Of a DNA stretch of 64,000 nt, positions 27,595 to 37,569 are shown piece after piece. The DNA comes from MPNP01 sp965116235. GTDB lineage: Bacteria > Pseudomonadota > Alphaproteobacteria > Rhodobacterales > Rhodobacteraceae. The notes beneath the pieces are model-generated. The model ran no database searches and was not told the origin of the DNA. It saw only the letters and a list, made by a program, of their open reading frames with translations. Position 1 is the first letter of the stretch. Each line of letters opens with the position of its first letter. The stretch covers positions 2,852,001-2,916,000 of the forward strand of contig OZ220496.1 of assembly GCA_965116235.1 (NCBI GenBank), written 5' to 3'. The translations under genes and the position numbers were made by a program.

Positions 27595-29358
27595 ATGGCT
27601 GAAATCGACACAGACGTACTGATCATTGGAACCGGTCCGGCCGGATCCTCCGTGGCGGCCCTGCTGTCTACCTATGGTGTTGAGAATATGGTGGTGAATC
27701 GTTACCGCTGGCTGGCCAACACCCCAAGGGCACACATTACAAACCAGCGAGCAATGGAAGTGTTGCGGGATCTCGGTCATGATGTCGAAACCGAAGCGTA
27801 CATGCATGCAACCGAACAGGATCTGATGGGTGAAAATGTCTTCTGTGAAAGTCTTGCCGGAGAAGAAATCGGTCGCATGAAAAGCTGGGGCAAGCACCCT
27901 CTTTCCAGAGCTGAACATCAGTTGTCCTCACCATGCCTGATGAATGACCTGCCACAGACCTTCATGGAGCCGTTACTGTTTAAAACCGCTTGCTCCCGAG
28001 GAACTCAAGGCCGAATGTCAACGGAGTATCTGCGACACACACAGAACACGGACGGAGTCACAACCGTTCTGAGGGACCGACTTTCAGGACGTGAATTTGA
28101 AGTGTACTCAAAATACCTGATTGGGGCTGATGGCGGAAACTCGCTTGTTGCCGAGCATATCGGTGCCAACATCAAGGGCAAGATGGGCGTCGGGGGGTCA
28201 ATGAACATTCTCTTTCGTGCCGATTTGTCAAAATATGTCGCACATCGACCTTCCGTGCTGTACTGGATCATGCAACCCGGGGCTGATGTCGGCGGCATTG
28301 GCATGGGACTGGTCCGCATGATCCGACCTTGGAATGAATGGTTAATCGTCTGGGGGTATGACATCAACGAGCCTGAACCCGAGGTCGATGAAGCCTTTGC
28401 CACAGGGGTTGCACGTCAACTGGTCGGCGATCCGGAATTGCAGATTGAATTGCTGTCAGCCAACATCTGGACCGTCAACAACGCCTATGCGACGGAAATG
28501 CAAAGGGGTCGAGTGTTCATCATGGGCGATGCGGCTCACCGCCACCCACCCTCAAACGGTCTGGGGTCGAACACATCCATTCAGGATGCTTTCAATCTGG
28601 CCTGGAAGTTGGCCGCTGTCGTCAAGGGACAAGCCGACAAGTCGTTGCTGGACAGTTATACAGTGGAACGGGCTCCTATTGCCAAGCAGATTGTTACGCG
28701 GGCCAACCAGTCGATCGCCGAATTTGGCCCCATATTTGAAGCTTTAGGCATGACGGGGGGAACTGACTATGAGAAAATCCAGGCAAGCATGAATGCCCGT
28801 ACGGCTGTCGGACCAGCGGGAGAGAGGCAACGAGCGGCCATTCGTGAAGCCATCGCTTTCAAAAAGTATGAGTTTGACGCGCATGGTGTTGAAATGAACC
28901 AGCGCTACAAGTCTGGTGCCATCGTGACCGACGGACAAATGGAACCCGCATTCGAACTGGACGCAGAGTTGCATTTTCAACCGACAACCTGGCCGGGAGC
29001 ACGACTGCCTCACGTCTGGATATTCCATCATGATACCGGCGAAAGAATCTCGACCCTGGATTTATGTGGAAAAGGACAGTTCAGCCTCATTACCGGCGTT
29101 GGCGGAGAGGCCTGGATTGATGCTGTCAAAACTGTTGGACACAGTCTGGGACTGGCCATGAACACCCATGTCATAGGGCCCCGCCAAAATTTTGAAGACC
29201 ACGTAGGCGACTGGGCGAGAGCCTCGGAAATTTCTGATACCGGCTGCCTTCTGGTCAGACCGGACCATCATGTAGCCTGGAGGTCCGAAGAAATGGTCAG
29301 TGACCCTGAAGCCGAACTGCGGCGGGTTTTAAAAATCATTCTGGGACTTGAGGGGTAA
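27595..29358 (+). CDS. FAD-dependent aromatic hydroxylase (TfdB/resorcinol hydroxylase-like)
   Basis: A 587-residue class A flavoprotein monooxygenase. The FAD motif VLIIGTGPAGSSVAALLSTY is at residues 8-27, the DG motif in YLIGADGGNSLVAEHIG near 180, and the GD motif RVFIMGDAAHRHPPSNG near 305. A C-terminal thioredoxin-like domain (from about residue 480) marks the phenol hydroxylase/TfdB subfamily. With hydroxyquinol dioxygenase four bases downstream, the likely reaction is NAD(P)H-dependent hydroxylation of a resorcinol-type phenol to hydroxyquinol. A dichlorophenol-type substrate is the main alternative. Confidence 0.87.
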   Translation: MAEIDTDVLIIGTGPAGSSVAALLSTYGVENMVVNRYRWLANTPRAHITNQRAMEVLRDLGHDVETEAYMHATEQDLMGENVFCESLAGEEIGRMKSWGKHPLSRAEHQLSSPCLMNDLPQTFMEPLLFKTACSRGTQGRMSTEYLRHTQNTDGVTTVLRDRLSGREFEVYSKYLIGADGGNSLVAEHIGANIKGKMGVGGSMNILFRADLSKYVAHRPSVLYWIMQPGADVGGIGMGLVRMIRPWNEWLIVWGYDINEPEPEVDEAFATGVARQLVGDPELQIELLSANIWTVNNAYATEMQRGRVFIMGDAAHRHPPSNGLGSNTSIQDAFNLAWKLAAVVKGQADKSLLDSYTVERAPIAKQIVTRANQSIAEFGPIFEALGMTGGTDYEKIQASMNARTAVGPAGERQRAAIREAIAFKKYEFDAHGVEMNQRYKSGAIVTDGQMEPAFELDAELHFQPTTWPGARLPHVWIFHHDTGERISTLDLCGKGQFSLITGVGGEAWIDAVKTVGHSLGLAMNTHVIGPRQNFEDHVGDWARASEISDTGCLLVRPDHHVAWRSEEMVSDPEAELRRVLKIILGLEG

Positions 29359-29361
29359 TAC

Positions 29362-30240
29362 ATGAAGGTCGAAACGGGTTATTTTACCGAAGAAGATTCA
29401 GCCGAGGTCGTCGCCAGCCGTATTGCAGACGATACCGACCCTCGCTTGAAACAAATCATCACTGTGCTGGTCAAGCATATGCACGCGGCGGTGAAGGAGT
29501 TGGAACTCACCCAGGACGAGTGGATGGCTGGAATCAAGTTTCTCACGGATACGGGACACAAGTGTGATGACTGGCGGCAGGAGTTCATTCTCCTCTCCGA
29601 TGTTCTCGGGATATCCATGCTCGTGGACGCAATAAACAACCGCAAGCCTTCGGGTGCCTCAGAATCCACCGTGCTTGGACCCTTTCACGTAGCTGACGCC
29701 CCTGAACTGGCAATGGGTGCCGACATCTGTCTGGATCAGAAGGGCTCTCCCATGCTGGTCAAGGGGCGGATTCTGGATCCGGATGGCAATCCGATCGGCG
29801 GGGCCAAAATTGATGTTTGGCAAGCCAACGATGAAGGGTTTTATGATGTTCAGCAAGCAGGCATCCAGCCGGAGTTCAATCTGCGGGGCGTGTTTCGAAC
29901 TGCCGAAGACGGAGCCTACCGGTTCAGAGCTGTAAAGCCAAAATACTACCCCATTCCGGATGACGGTCCGGTAGGAAATCTGCTTGCGGCATTAGGCCGG
30001 CATTGCTATCGTCCAGCGCATCTTCACTACATCATTGAGGCTGAGGGCTTCAAAAGCCTTATTACCCATATCTTTGACCCGGATGATCCATATATTCATT
30101 CGGATGCAGTTTTTGGCGTCAAGGCCAGTCTCATGGCTAAGTTCGAGCGAATTGAGGACCTCAACATGATAGCCCGAGAAGGCATGCCGAAACCATTCTA
30201 TCGTGTCGAACATGACTTCGTGCTGGCATATTCCCGATAA
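29362..30240 (+). CDS. Hydroxyquinol 1,2-dioxygenase (intradiol)
   Basis: A 292-residue intradiol ring-cleavage dioxygenase using non-haem Fe(III). An N-terminal helical dimerisation domain (residues 1-100, with EFILLSDVLGISMLVDAIN) precedes the catalytic core: STVLGPFHVADAPE, then GGAKIDVWQANDEGFYDVQ, and iron ligands tyrosine and histidine in YYPIPDDGPVGNLL and CYRPAHLHYII. Family features fit hydroxyquinol rather than catechol enzymes. The product, maleylacetate, is the substrate of the reductase encoded at the start of the operon. Confidence 0.9.
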   Translation: MKVETGYFTEEDSAEVVASRIADDTDPRLKQIITVLVKHMHAAVKELELTQDEWMAGIKFLTDTGHKCDDWRQEFILLSDVLGISMLVDAINNRKPSGASESTVLGPFHVADAPELAMGADICLDQKGSPMLVKGRILDPDGNPIGGAKIDVWQANDEGFYDVQQAGIQPEFNLRGVFRTAEDGAYRFRAVKPKYYPIPDDGPVGNLLAALGRHCYRPAHLHYIIEAEGFKSLITHIFDPDDPYIHSDAVFGVKASLMAKFERIEDLNMIAREGMPKPFYRVEHDFVLAYSR

Positions 30241-30525
30241 TGGCATCGTACCTGCAATTTGGCATGGATGATGCTGGATGCCGGATAATATGCCATCCAA
30301 TTGCCGTGAACTATGCCATAGTGCCGTACTGCATGAGGATTGGGCCGGCCCCGTTTCGACTTGATGGATTTCTGATATGGCTGATGTCGTAGCTTGGCAC
30401 GGCGGACAGTCAGGCATTTCTATAACGACGACCGGAGCAAGTGCAGTTTGATGCCTGCCTCGTTAATCGTGAAACGCCACTTCACCGGCTTTAAACGGAA
30501 TTTCATTTGCTGAATTGGCCATAGC

Positions 30526-31207
30526 TCACTCTGGGGTGGGGGTTTCGCTGATTTTGGACTGGACTCCGCCTGGGAACATTGTGTCGATCGAGATACCCAG
30601 ATGAGTCAAGGCCTTCTGTTGCACCGGGGTCGGTATTGCCGTGGCGTAAAAGTGATGCTCCGGGGCCGTGGCCAGGCTCATGCGGTTCAGGGTCAGGGTG
30701 GCCAGGTCGGCGAGCAGCGTCTCGACACTGTGCACGGGCCGGCCTTCCGGCGTCGCCCGGGTGGCGGCCTTGGCTCGGGCCCGATCCGAGGGCTGGGCCG
30801 GACCGACCGGGTCGGGGCGCAAGCTCGGATCCGGCGGGCGGATGTCAACAGGCCCCGATCCCCAACCAGAGCCACCCGCTCAATCTGGAAGCGCTCGCGG
30901 ATCTTGGCGATCTGAGGACCGACCGTCCGCGGGTCGGCCGTATGGTCGGCAAACACCTCGACCGCCACCGGACAGCCATCCGCCGCACACAGCAGGCCGA
31001 ACACAGCAGGCCGAACACGATCTGTTTCTTGCCCTTCTTGCCATCGCGGTTGTGGCCAAAGGCCGCCAAGGGAAAGCAACGCTCCTCTAGGTAGCTGGAG
31101 GTCACGTCATACAGGATCAGCGTGCCGCCCAGATGACGCCGGGCGGCGGCCAGCTTGGAACTCGGCTGCAGGATGCGGTCGATGAGGGCGGCCAGAGCCA
31201 CTGTCAT
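30526..31207 (-). pseudogene. IS1634/IS4-type transposase remnant
   Basis: Three offset frames on the minus strand read together as the C-terminal two thirds of an IS1634-type DDE transposase: LILYDVTSSYLEERCFPLAA and GKKGKKQIVFGLLC, then DGCPVAVEVFADHTADPRT and VALVGDRGLLTSARI, and finally the C-terminal VHSVETLLADLATLTLNRM. A 14-bp tandem duplication (30989-31016) causes one of the frameshifts. No terminal repeats are seen. It is a dead fragment between the catabolic operon and the large autotransporter. Confidence 0.75.
30989..31016. repeat. 14-bp tandem duplication inside the transposase remnant
   Basis: ACAGCAGGCCGAAC occurs twice in a row. Fourteen is not a multiple of three, and removing one unit joins GKKQIVFGLLC to AADGCPVAV in one frame, so this duplication itself inactivated the gene. 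Confidence 0.8.
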
Positions 31208-31792
31208 GGACCAACAGCTGCCATTAGTCAGTCACGATTGGTTACCACGAGAAGCTCTCAAACTGGCGTTGGTTTCATGAGATTCATGCTGCTATCCAAG
31301 GCATGGAGCATTTCGTTTTCTGCTGCCCGGCCCCTCCAATATGGCAAAAACTACCAGACTCATCCGACTGCATCATGAACGCCGGGCCCGGCACATCTTC
31401 ATGCGCTTGAACCACTGTATGGCCTGCTTCAACCGCGGGCAAAAAGAGACTAACATCCACTCTTGATGCTTGCAGACGCTTCTGTTTTCGTATAGAAGTT
31501 TCGTTCTGACAAGACTTGCGATTAACAGGTAATATGCGTGTGGGGGCTGGGAAAGACTAGTTCGAGCGCTACCCTGAGCATCACTGGGCACTCGTACCCA
31601 TCTGGCTCATCGGATTTATTCGTCAACCATTGAGCAAACTGCTTCATGATCTTGCAAGGGATATGTTCCCTTGGGGGGGGGTGATCACACAGGCAATAAC
31701 GATGGCTGAGTGTTCCTGACGGGCTAGCCGCCAAGTCGAGTCGATGCACAAGAGCGACATTCTCCCGAACCCGGCGGCCTTCAGTCTCCTCT
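31208..31792. other. 585-bp stretch without a clear gene downstream of the autotransporter
   Basis: Only short unrecognised frames are present. A hairpin plus G9 tract (31655-31681) is listed separately. The region separates the transposase remnant from the 3' end of the autotransporter and is probably decayed mobile DNA. Confidence 0.4.
31655..31681. repeat. 7-bp hairpin abutting a G9 tract
   Basis: CAAGGGA (31655-31661) and TCCCTTG (31667-31673) form a perfect stem with a 5-base loop; the final G of the stem is the first of nine G (31673-31681). It lies about 110 bp beyond the autotransporter stop. It has no T-run, so it is not a standard terminator. Confidence 0.5.
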
Positions 31793-34700
31793 TCAGAAGC
31801 GGAAGGTCAGGGACACGCCGCCCCCAAAGTCGGCATTGTCGCTGCCGGCCGTCGCATAAAACGCATCGCCGGCCAGCACCGTGCGGCCATCGCTGCCCAA
31901 CGGCATCGCACCGCCGATACCGGCCCGCACCCAGGTCGGCTTCACTTTGCCCTTGAGGGGCGTCGTACCGGCCATCACCTCAAACTCCGGCCGAAACTCG
32001 TGCTCCAGATCCAGCGACCCGTACAGCCGGCTGGCTCCCTCGCTCGGGGCCAGCTCCGCCTGCACGCCCACGCGGGCCATGACGCTCTCGGCCCGGTCCG
32101 GGGATACCGTCCCGGTGCCTCCCAGACTGGTCGGCTCGACAAACGCATCCATCTTCACCGACGACCAGGCCAGACCTCCACGCGGTGTTACCGTCAGGCC
32201 GCCCACAGACATCGGCTGACCCACCTCCAGTCCCAGAGCCACGCCACTCCCACTGCCTGTGGAGGTGATCATGGTGCCATTGCTGGTCACCTCAATGTCG
32301 AAGAACCGGGTGTAGCTCAGCTGGCCATCCACATACAGCCCATTATCGCCGGTCCAGGTCAGGGACACGCCCAGACCCATGCCATCGACATCCATGGTGC
32401 CGCCATCCTTCACGGTGGCCTTGCTCTGCCGCCAATGGGTGCTCACGCCCAGCAACAGACGGTCGTCGGTCGGGACATCCAGACCGATCGCGACGCGGGT
32501 CTGCTCGATATCCCACGACAGGGCCTGACCGCGCAAGCCAGTCGCCGTTGTCGAGGTCTTGGCCATGCGGTCTCCTTCAAGGGTGGCGAGACGGACCCAG
32601 ACGCCGGTGCGGGATTGCGGGGCTTCGACCTGTTCGCCCTTGGTGCTCTCCACGATGACGCTGCCGCCGCCGGTCAGCCGCGGGGTGGCCATGCGGGTCC
32701 CATAGGACAGCGGTGTCGACAGACCCTGCAGAACCGGAGCCGTGGCCTCATACAGCCGGGCTCGGTCCTGATATAAACGCCACGAGGTGCCCTCCACAGT
32801 CTTGAACTCATAGCCCTCCGTGTCCCCTGTAATTGCTGTAAGAACAGCCTCGTTCACGATGTCATACAAGCCTTTTGAATCTCCGCGCATGAGAACTCGG
32901 CCTGTGCCGTCTTTTTTCAGGATATCACCCGAACCGTCCTCGCCCGTACGGGTCTTGAAAGTCAGCTCTCCTGTGGCCTTGTCATCCGCACTGAGGATCT
33001 GACCCTGAACACGTCCAACGACACCATGTTCCTTTTCCAGCATGACCTCGACATCGCCGGCGTTGTCGTCCACCTCGATGGCGACCTTGGACTGAGCACT
33101 TAAATGGGCTCGAGTACCGATCACAATCTTGCCGCCCATGCCGCTGCCGCTGGTCCGCCCTTCAACATGCACACCGGCGTATTTGTTGTTGTCGTTATCC
33201 ACATTACCACCCATCACCGTGCCGCGGATCCGGACATCAAATGTACCCGTCCCGTCCTGATCAACCCGAATACCCTGATTTTTGGCTGTAATCGTGCTGC
33301 CTTCCGCTGTCGTTATCTGGATATTTCCACTACTCTCACTACCCTGAATCGCCTGATTATATACATGGATGCCTTCCGCTGCCGCCGTGATCGTGCCCGC
33401 GTGGGTCACTTCCATCATGCCCTTAGAGACATTCGCCGTATAGATGCCCGTGCCGTGTTCACTGCCGGACGTCGTAATCGTGCTGCCTTCCTTCGTCTCG
33501 ACCTTGATGCCTCCCTTGCTTATGGGAACAAGGTTGGTCGCGTAGATGCCTGCCGTCACCGCCGTGATCGTGCCCGCGTGGGTCACCGTGATCGTGCCCC
33601 GGCCATCGGCACCGGGCGACACAGTAAGCGTAGTCCAATCAGTAACGTCAGTAAAATAATAATTAATTATTTGCGCAGCGATGCCTCCTTGACCCTCTGT
33701 CGTTCCTTTTGCCGTGATGAAACTGTCCTTCCCGGTCGTGATATCAATGCCGCCCCTACCCCGGTTGTCGGCAAAAACCCCCGAGCCGGTCGCTGTAATC
33801 ATGCCGTTGTGGATAATCGTAATACCTCCCTTGCTGTGACCTTGGCCCACTGCAACTCGCGCAATGATACCAGCAAAATTACTGCCGGTCGTTGTAATCG
33901 TGCTTCCTAATTTCGTCTCAATCTCTACACTGCCTTTGCCACTCGTACCATCGCCCACACCCTCACCAAATGGTGATCTGGATTGCGCAACGATGCCTGT
34001 ACCAGCCGCTGTGATTGTGCCGGCGTGGGTAATCACCGTGTCACCAGAACCCCAGTTGTTGGTCCAAACCCCCGTGCCAGCCGCTGTGATTGTGCCGGCG
34101 TGGGTAATCGTAATTTCACCCTCACCATTAACGGTATCTACTGAAACTTCTGCATGTATGCCCGCATGAGCACTGTTGGTCGTCGTAATCTTGCTGCCCA
34201 GTTTTGTCTCAATCTCTACACTACCCTTACCACCGGAATTGGCATCAAAAGACCACTTAATGCCCCTTCGATTAAGATTTATTGCACGGATGCCTTCCTT
34301 TACCGCCGAGATTGTGCCCGCGTGGGTGATCAACGTATCGCCGTTACCGTCGTGTAAGCTCCATAGACCAATCCCGGTCGCTGTAATCGTTCCCGCGTGG
34401 GTGATCGTGACGTCACCCGTACTGGTATTTTTTTGAATCCACGCAAGGATGCCGTGACCTTCCGTACCGGTCATTGTAATTTTGCTATCCGATTTCGCCT
34501 CAATCTCCATGCCGCCAGTGCCAGCTGCAGTGGTGAAACCAGCGATACCGTACGACCCAGCCGCCGAGATTGTGCCCGCGTGGGTAATCACTGTGTCACC
34601 GGCACCCCCGTGCAAAACCTCTATACCCCTCTTATTGGAGTAAATCGCACTTCTAATTTCTGTCGTGACCATGACCTTGTTGTTGCCCGAATCCTGGGCA

Positions 34701-35019
34701 TAAACACGCAGAGCCGCCTGATCTGACGCTATCGACACAGGGTCCCCCTGCCTGCCAATCTCCTTTCCGGACTCAAGGGTCAGCTCCAGACCTTCCGCCG
34801 GCCAGCAGTCCACCTGAGCGGTCGGGCTAGTGCTGATGGTTACACTGGGAGGATTATCGACTTCGGCAGGCTTGCAAGTGCCTTTTTGGGCCAATGCGGA
34901 ATGGGGGCTAGCCATGGCCCCCGCCAGCAAAGCACCAATTATCAAAAGCTCCAAGAACAACCCGCCAAGCGAGCGGGTCGAGGGGGCATCTACCCCCCCC
35001 TGACGTTAATCACGGGCAT
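31793..35019 (-). CDS. Large autotransporter adhesin, start separated from body by G8 tract
   Basis: The body (from 34960 down) encodes about 1,055 residues: a passenger of beta-helix repeats with the recurring unit ITHAGTITAAGTGI, and a C-terminal autotransporter beta-barrel (about the last 280 residues, ending LTFRF). As read, the body could only start at a TTG at 34960 with no good ribosome-binding site. If the G8 tract (34993-35000) held nine G, the ATG at 35019 would read through as MPVINVRGGVDAPSTRSLGG into LFLELLIIGALLAGAMA and ALAQ, an extended signal peptide typical of autotransporters, giving about 1,075 residues. With eight G that ATG runs into TAG right after the tract. Likely a surface adhesin or biofilm protein. 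Transposase remnants lie on both sides. Confidence 0.8.
33370..34600 (-). repeat. Degenerate tandem coding repeats in autotransporter passenger
   Basis: A block coding for THAGTITAAGTGI-like residues recurs about ten times at irregular spacing. On the plus strand it appears as variants of GTGATCGTGCCCGCGTGGGT, for example near 33389, 33566, 34012, 34087, 34312 and 34576. The similarity at the DNA level would allow length change by recombination. Confidence 0.7.
34993..35000 (-). repeat. G8 tract between ATG and autotransporter body
   Basis: Written as C8 on the plus strand. With eight bases, the frame from the ATG at 35019 ends at TAG immediately after the tract. With nine, it enters the autotransporter signal peptide in frame. 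This is the geometry of a translational phase switch. Confidence 0.75.
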
Positions 35020-35112
35020 CGCCGGCTGTTGCCTAAACTCGCACTCAAGTAAAAATTGATTTAACATAACAATTGCCCCAATCCCGGCACCTAAAATTTG
35101 AAACTCCGTACC

Positions 35113-35150
35113 CTTTTAGACAGTGAACTCATAAATGGCAAGGGGGGGGG
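35113..35150 (-). promoter_or_regulatory. Putative autotransporter promoter with C9 abutting the -35 box
   Basis: On the minus strand TTGCCA (35141-35136) and TAAAAG (35118-35113) are 17 bp apart, about 95 bases before the ATG at 35019. Nine C (plus-strand G9, 35142-35150) touch the -35 hexamer directly. A length change there would alter the sequence upstream of -35, not the -35/-10 spacing. Confidence 0.45.
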
Positions 35151-35281
35151 TACTGAATTAAATCCGTCATCCCCCCAAGGACACGATTGACCGAAGCGGA
35201 ATGAATTGTCATTGATCAGGATGTTTCATGACGATCTACCGGGATAAAAACCGGCTGTTTTGAGTGCCCTTTCGCCAGTGA

Positions 35282-35548
35282 TCACCTACTTCTGCTGATA
35301 CCATACAGGATCCGCAGATTGTGAAATGCTGCCGTGTCAGGCACTTGACGCATCTGGATGTCAAACTGGAGCAACGAGGGATACTTCAGGATAAACACGG
35401 CCAGACCAGACATCAGACAGTCCGCCAAGCTTGGGCCTCGCGACTGAACTGGATCAGCAATGCGCTCAAACCGACGCCGGACCTGTACTAAAAGACCCGG
35501 CATCGACACATGCCGGCACATCGTTCGCCGCGTTATAATATCGCTCAC
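35282..35548 (-). pseudogene. Transposase N-terminal fragment
   Basis: An 88-codon frame with VRRRFERIADPVQSRGPSL and DCLMSGLAVFILKYPSLLQF, then AFHNLRILYGI, matches the start of a widespread DDE transposase group (DALMSGLAVFGLKYPSLLQFD type, often filed near ISNCY). The catalytic part is missing downstream, so it is a fragment. It lies about 260 bp upstream of the autotransporter. Confidence 0.65.
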
Positions 35549-35898
35549 TCATGGCTTGTCGTTTTGATTGGGCGCGGTATAACCGAGATGATACAAACCG
35601 GAAGTTCCAGTCCAAACTTGACGACAAATAAGAGATGACAGGCCAATCCACTCCCTGCATACGGGGTTTAAAACTTGGGGGCGGATTACTGGTTTTCGTA
35701 TCACTTGATCTTCGTGGCTGTACGTGGTGTTGTTTCGGATCCGGTTCTTGATAAAGTTCTGGCAAAGGCAACTTCGAAGTTTGTCCTCTCCTGTCACCAG
35801 CCCCTACCCCCATGATTCATAGTTGCTCTAGAATCTGTTACCAACTCTGGGCCACGATTTGCAATCAGCCTTCATATGGTGATAAGGCCCGGTCCAAG
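35549..35898. other. 350-bp stretch without a clear gene
   Basis: Overlapping short frames on the minus strand show no family resemblance. The stretch lies between the transposase fragment and the 3' end of hutU and is probably mobile-element debris plus the hut terminator region. Confidence 0.4.
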
Positions 35899-37569
35899 CT
35901 ATCGGAGTATGCCCGGTAACTTTAGGTCGTTCTCTTTCGCACAGTTCAAAGCCTCCTGATAACCGGCGTCCGCATGACGCATGACCCCTGTGGCTGGATC
36001 ATTCCATAATACTCGCTTGAGTTTCTTTCCGGCCAAATCGCTCCCGTCTGCAACAATCACCATGCCTGCATGTTGAGAAAATCCCATGCCGACGCCGCCC
36101 CCATGATGAATTGAGACCCAAGACGCTCCCGAACTGGCATTGAGCAATGCATTGAGCATCGGCCAATCCGAAACTGCATCGGACCCGTCCTTCATTGCCT
36201 CCGTTTCACGATTCGGCGACGCCACCGAGCCGGAATCCAGATGGTCGCGGCCGATCACGACCGGAGCGGACACTTCTCCAGACCTGACCATGTCATTGAA
36301 CGCCAGTCCCAAGCGATGTCTGTCCCCCAATCCGACCCAGCAGATTCGAGCTGGCAGTCCCTGAAACTGTATTCTCTCCCTGGCCATGTCGAGCCAATTA
36401 TGAAGTGGCTTGTTGGCTGGAAGCAGTTCCTTCACTTTTTGATCAGTGCGATAAATGTCCTCGGGATCGCCTGACAGCGCCACCCAACGAAACGGGCCAA
36501 TGCCACGGCAGAACAGCGGCCTGATATAGGCAGGAACAAAGCCGGGAAACGCAAAGGCATCTTTCAGGGAACCGTCCTGAGCAACCTGCCTGATGTTGTT
36601 GCCGTAATCGAGAGTGGGAATTCCCAAGCGCCAAAAACCGATCATTGCCTCGACGTGCTTAACGATCGACTTTCTTGCTGCCTCTTCGACAAGGCCGGGA
36701 TTCTTTTCGCGTTGATCCTTCCATCGTTCCAAGGTCCATCCACTCGGCAAATAGCCGTTCACCAAGTCATGGGCTGACGTCTGATCGGTTACAATGTCGG
36801 GTCGAACATCCATGGCCAGCAGCCGGGGAAAAATCTCCGCCGCATTTCCGACCACTCCGACCGATTTCGCTTGCCCCGCTTGGCTCCACTCCCTTATTGA
36901 ATTGAGGGCTTTTTCCAAAGATTGTGCCTTGGTATCGAGGTAACCCGTGCGCAGTCGAAAATCTATCCGTTCAGGATCGCACTCAACCACCAGACAACTC
37001 GCCCCGGCCATGACCGCAGCCAAGGGTTGAGCTCCGCCCATGCCGCCCAGTCCAGCCGTTAAAATCCATCTCCCCGTCAGATCGCTATTGTAGTGCTGCC
37101 GCCCAGCCTCGCAGAATGTTTCATAGGTTCCCTGGACTATACCCTGTGTGCCGATATACACCCACGAGCCCGCTGTCATCTGGCCATACATCATCAGGCC
37201 AACTTTTTCCAGTTCGTTGAATTGTTTCCAGTTTGACCAGTGCGGAACCAGATTCGAGTTGGCAATGAGCACCCTTGGGGCCATTTTATGTGTCTTGAAT
37301 ATCCCAACCGGCTTGCCGGACTGGATCAGCAACGTTTGATCCGACTTGAGCTTTTTTAGCGCCTTCAGTATTCGGTCAAAGTCTCTCCATGTCCGGGCGG
37401 CCTTGCCAATGCCACCGTATACAACCAGCTCCTGTGGATTCTCGGCAACGCTGGGATCAAGGTTATTCTGAATCATTCTGAACGGAGCTTCGGTTTCCCA
37501 ACTCCGGCAATTCAGCTGATTGCCGACCGGCGATTTCACCTCTCGGACATTTTTAGTCTTGTCTAACAT
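35899..37569 (-). CDS. hutU: Urocanate hydratase
   Basis: HutU converts urocanate to 4-imidazolone-5-propionate using tightly bound NAD+ as an electrophile. The 556-residue product has the usual length and the motifs GKPVGIFKTHKMAPRVLIAN, YGQMTAGSWVYIGTQGIVQG and GRWILTAGLGGMGGAQPLA for NAD binding, and SGASWVSIHHGGGVGMGFSQ near residue 450 with the active-site region. It overlaps the hutH stop by seven bases and is the last gene of hutI-hutH-hutU. Confidence 0.97.
   Translation of the reverse strand: MLDKTKNVREVKSPVGNQLNCRSWETEAPFRMIQNNLDPSVAENPQELVVYGGIGKAARTWRDFDRILKALKKLKSDQTLLIQSGKPVGIFKTHKMAPRVLIANSNLVPHWSNWKQFNELEKVGLMMYGQMTAGSWVYIGTQGIVQGTYETFCEAGRQHYNSDLTGRWILTAGLGGMGGAQPLAAVMAGASCLVVECDPERIDFRLRTGYLDTKAQSLEKALNSIREWSQAGQAKSVGVVGNAAEIFPRLLAMDVRPDIVTDQTSAHDLVNGYLPSGWTLERWKDQREKNPGLVEEAARKSIVKHVEAMIGFWRLGIPTLDYGNNIRQVAQDGSLKDAFAFPGFVPAYIRPLFCRGIGPFRWVALSGDPEDIYRTDQKVKELLPANKPLHNWLDMARERIQFQGLPARICWVGLGDRHRLGLAFNDMVRSGEVSAPVVIGRDHLDSGSVASPNRETEAMKDGSDAVSDWPMLNALLNASSGASWVSIHHGGGVGMGFSQHAGMVIVADGSDLAGKKLKRVLWNDPATGVMRHADAGYQEALNCAKENDLKLPGILR

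Noticed and set aside
33104..34726. Several long plus-strand open frames antisense to the large autotransporter
   Set aside because: They mirror the repetitive coding sequence of the autotransporter, show no family features and have repetitive composition; shadows.
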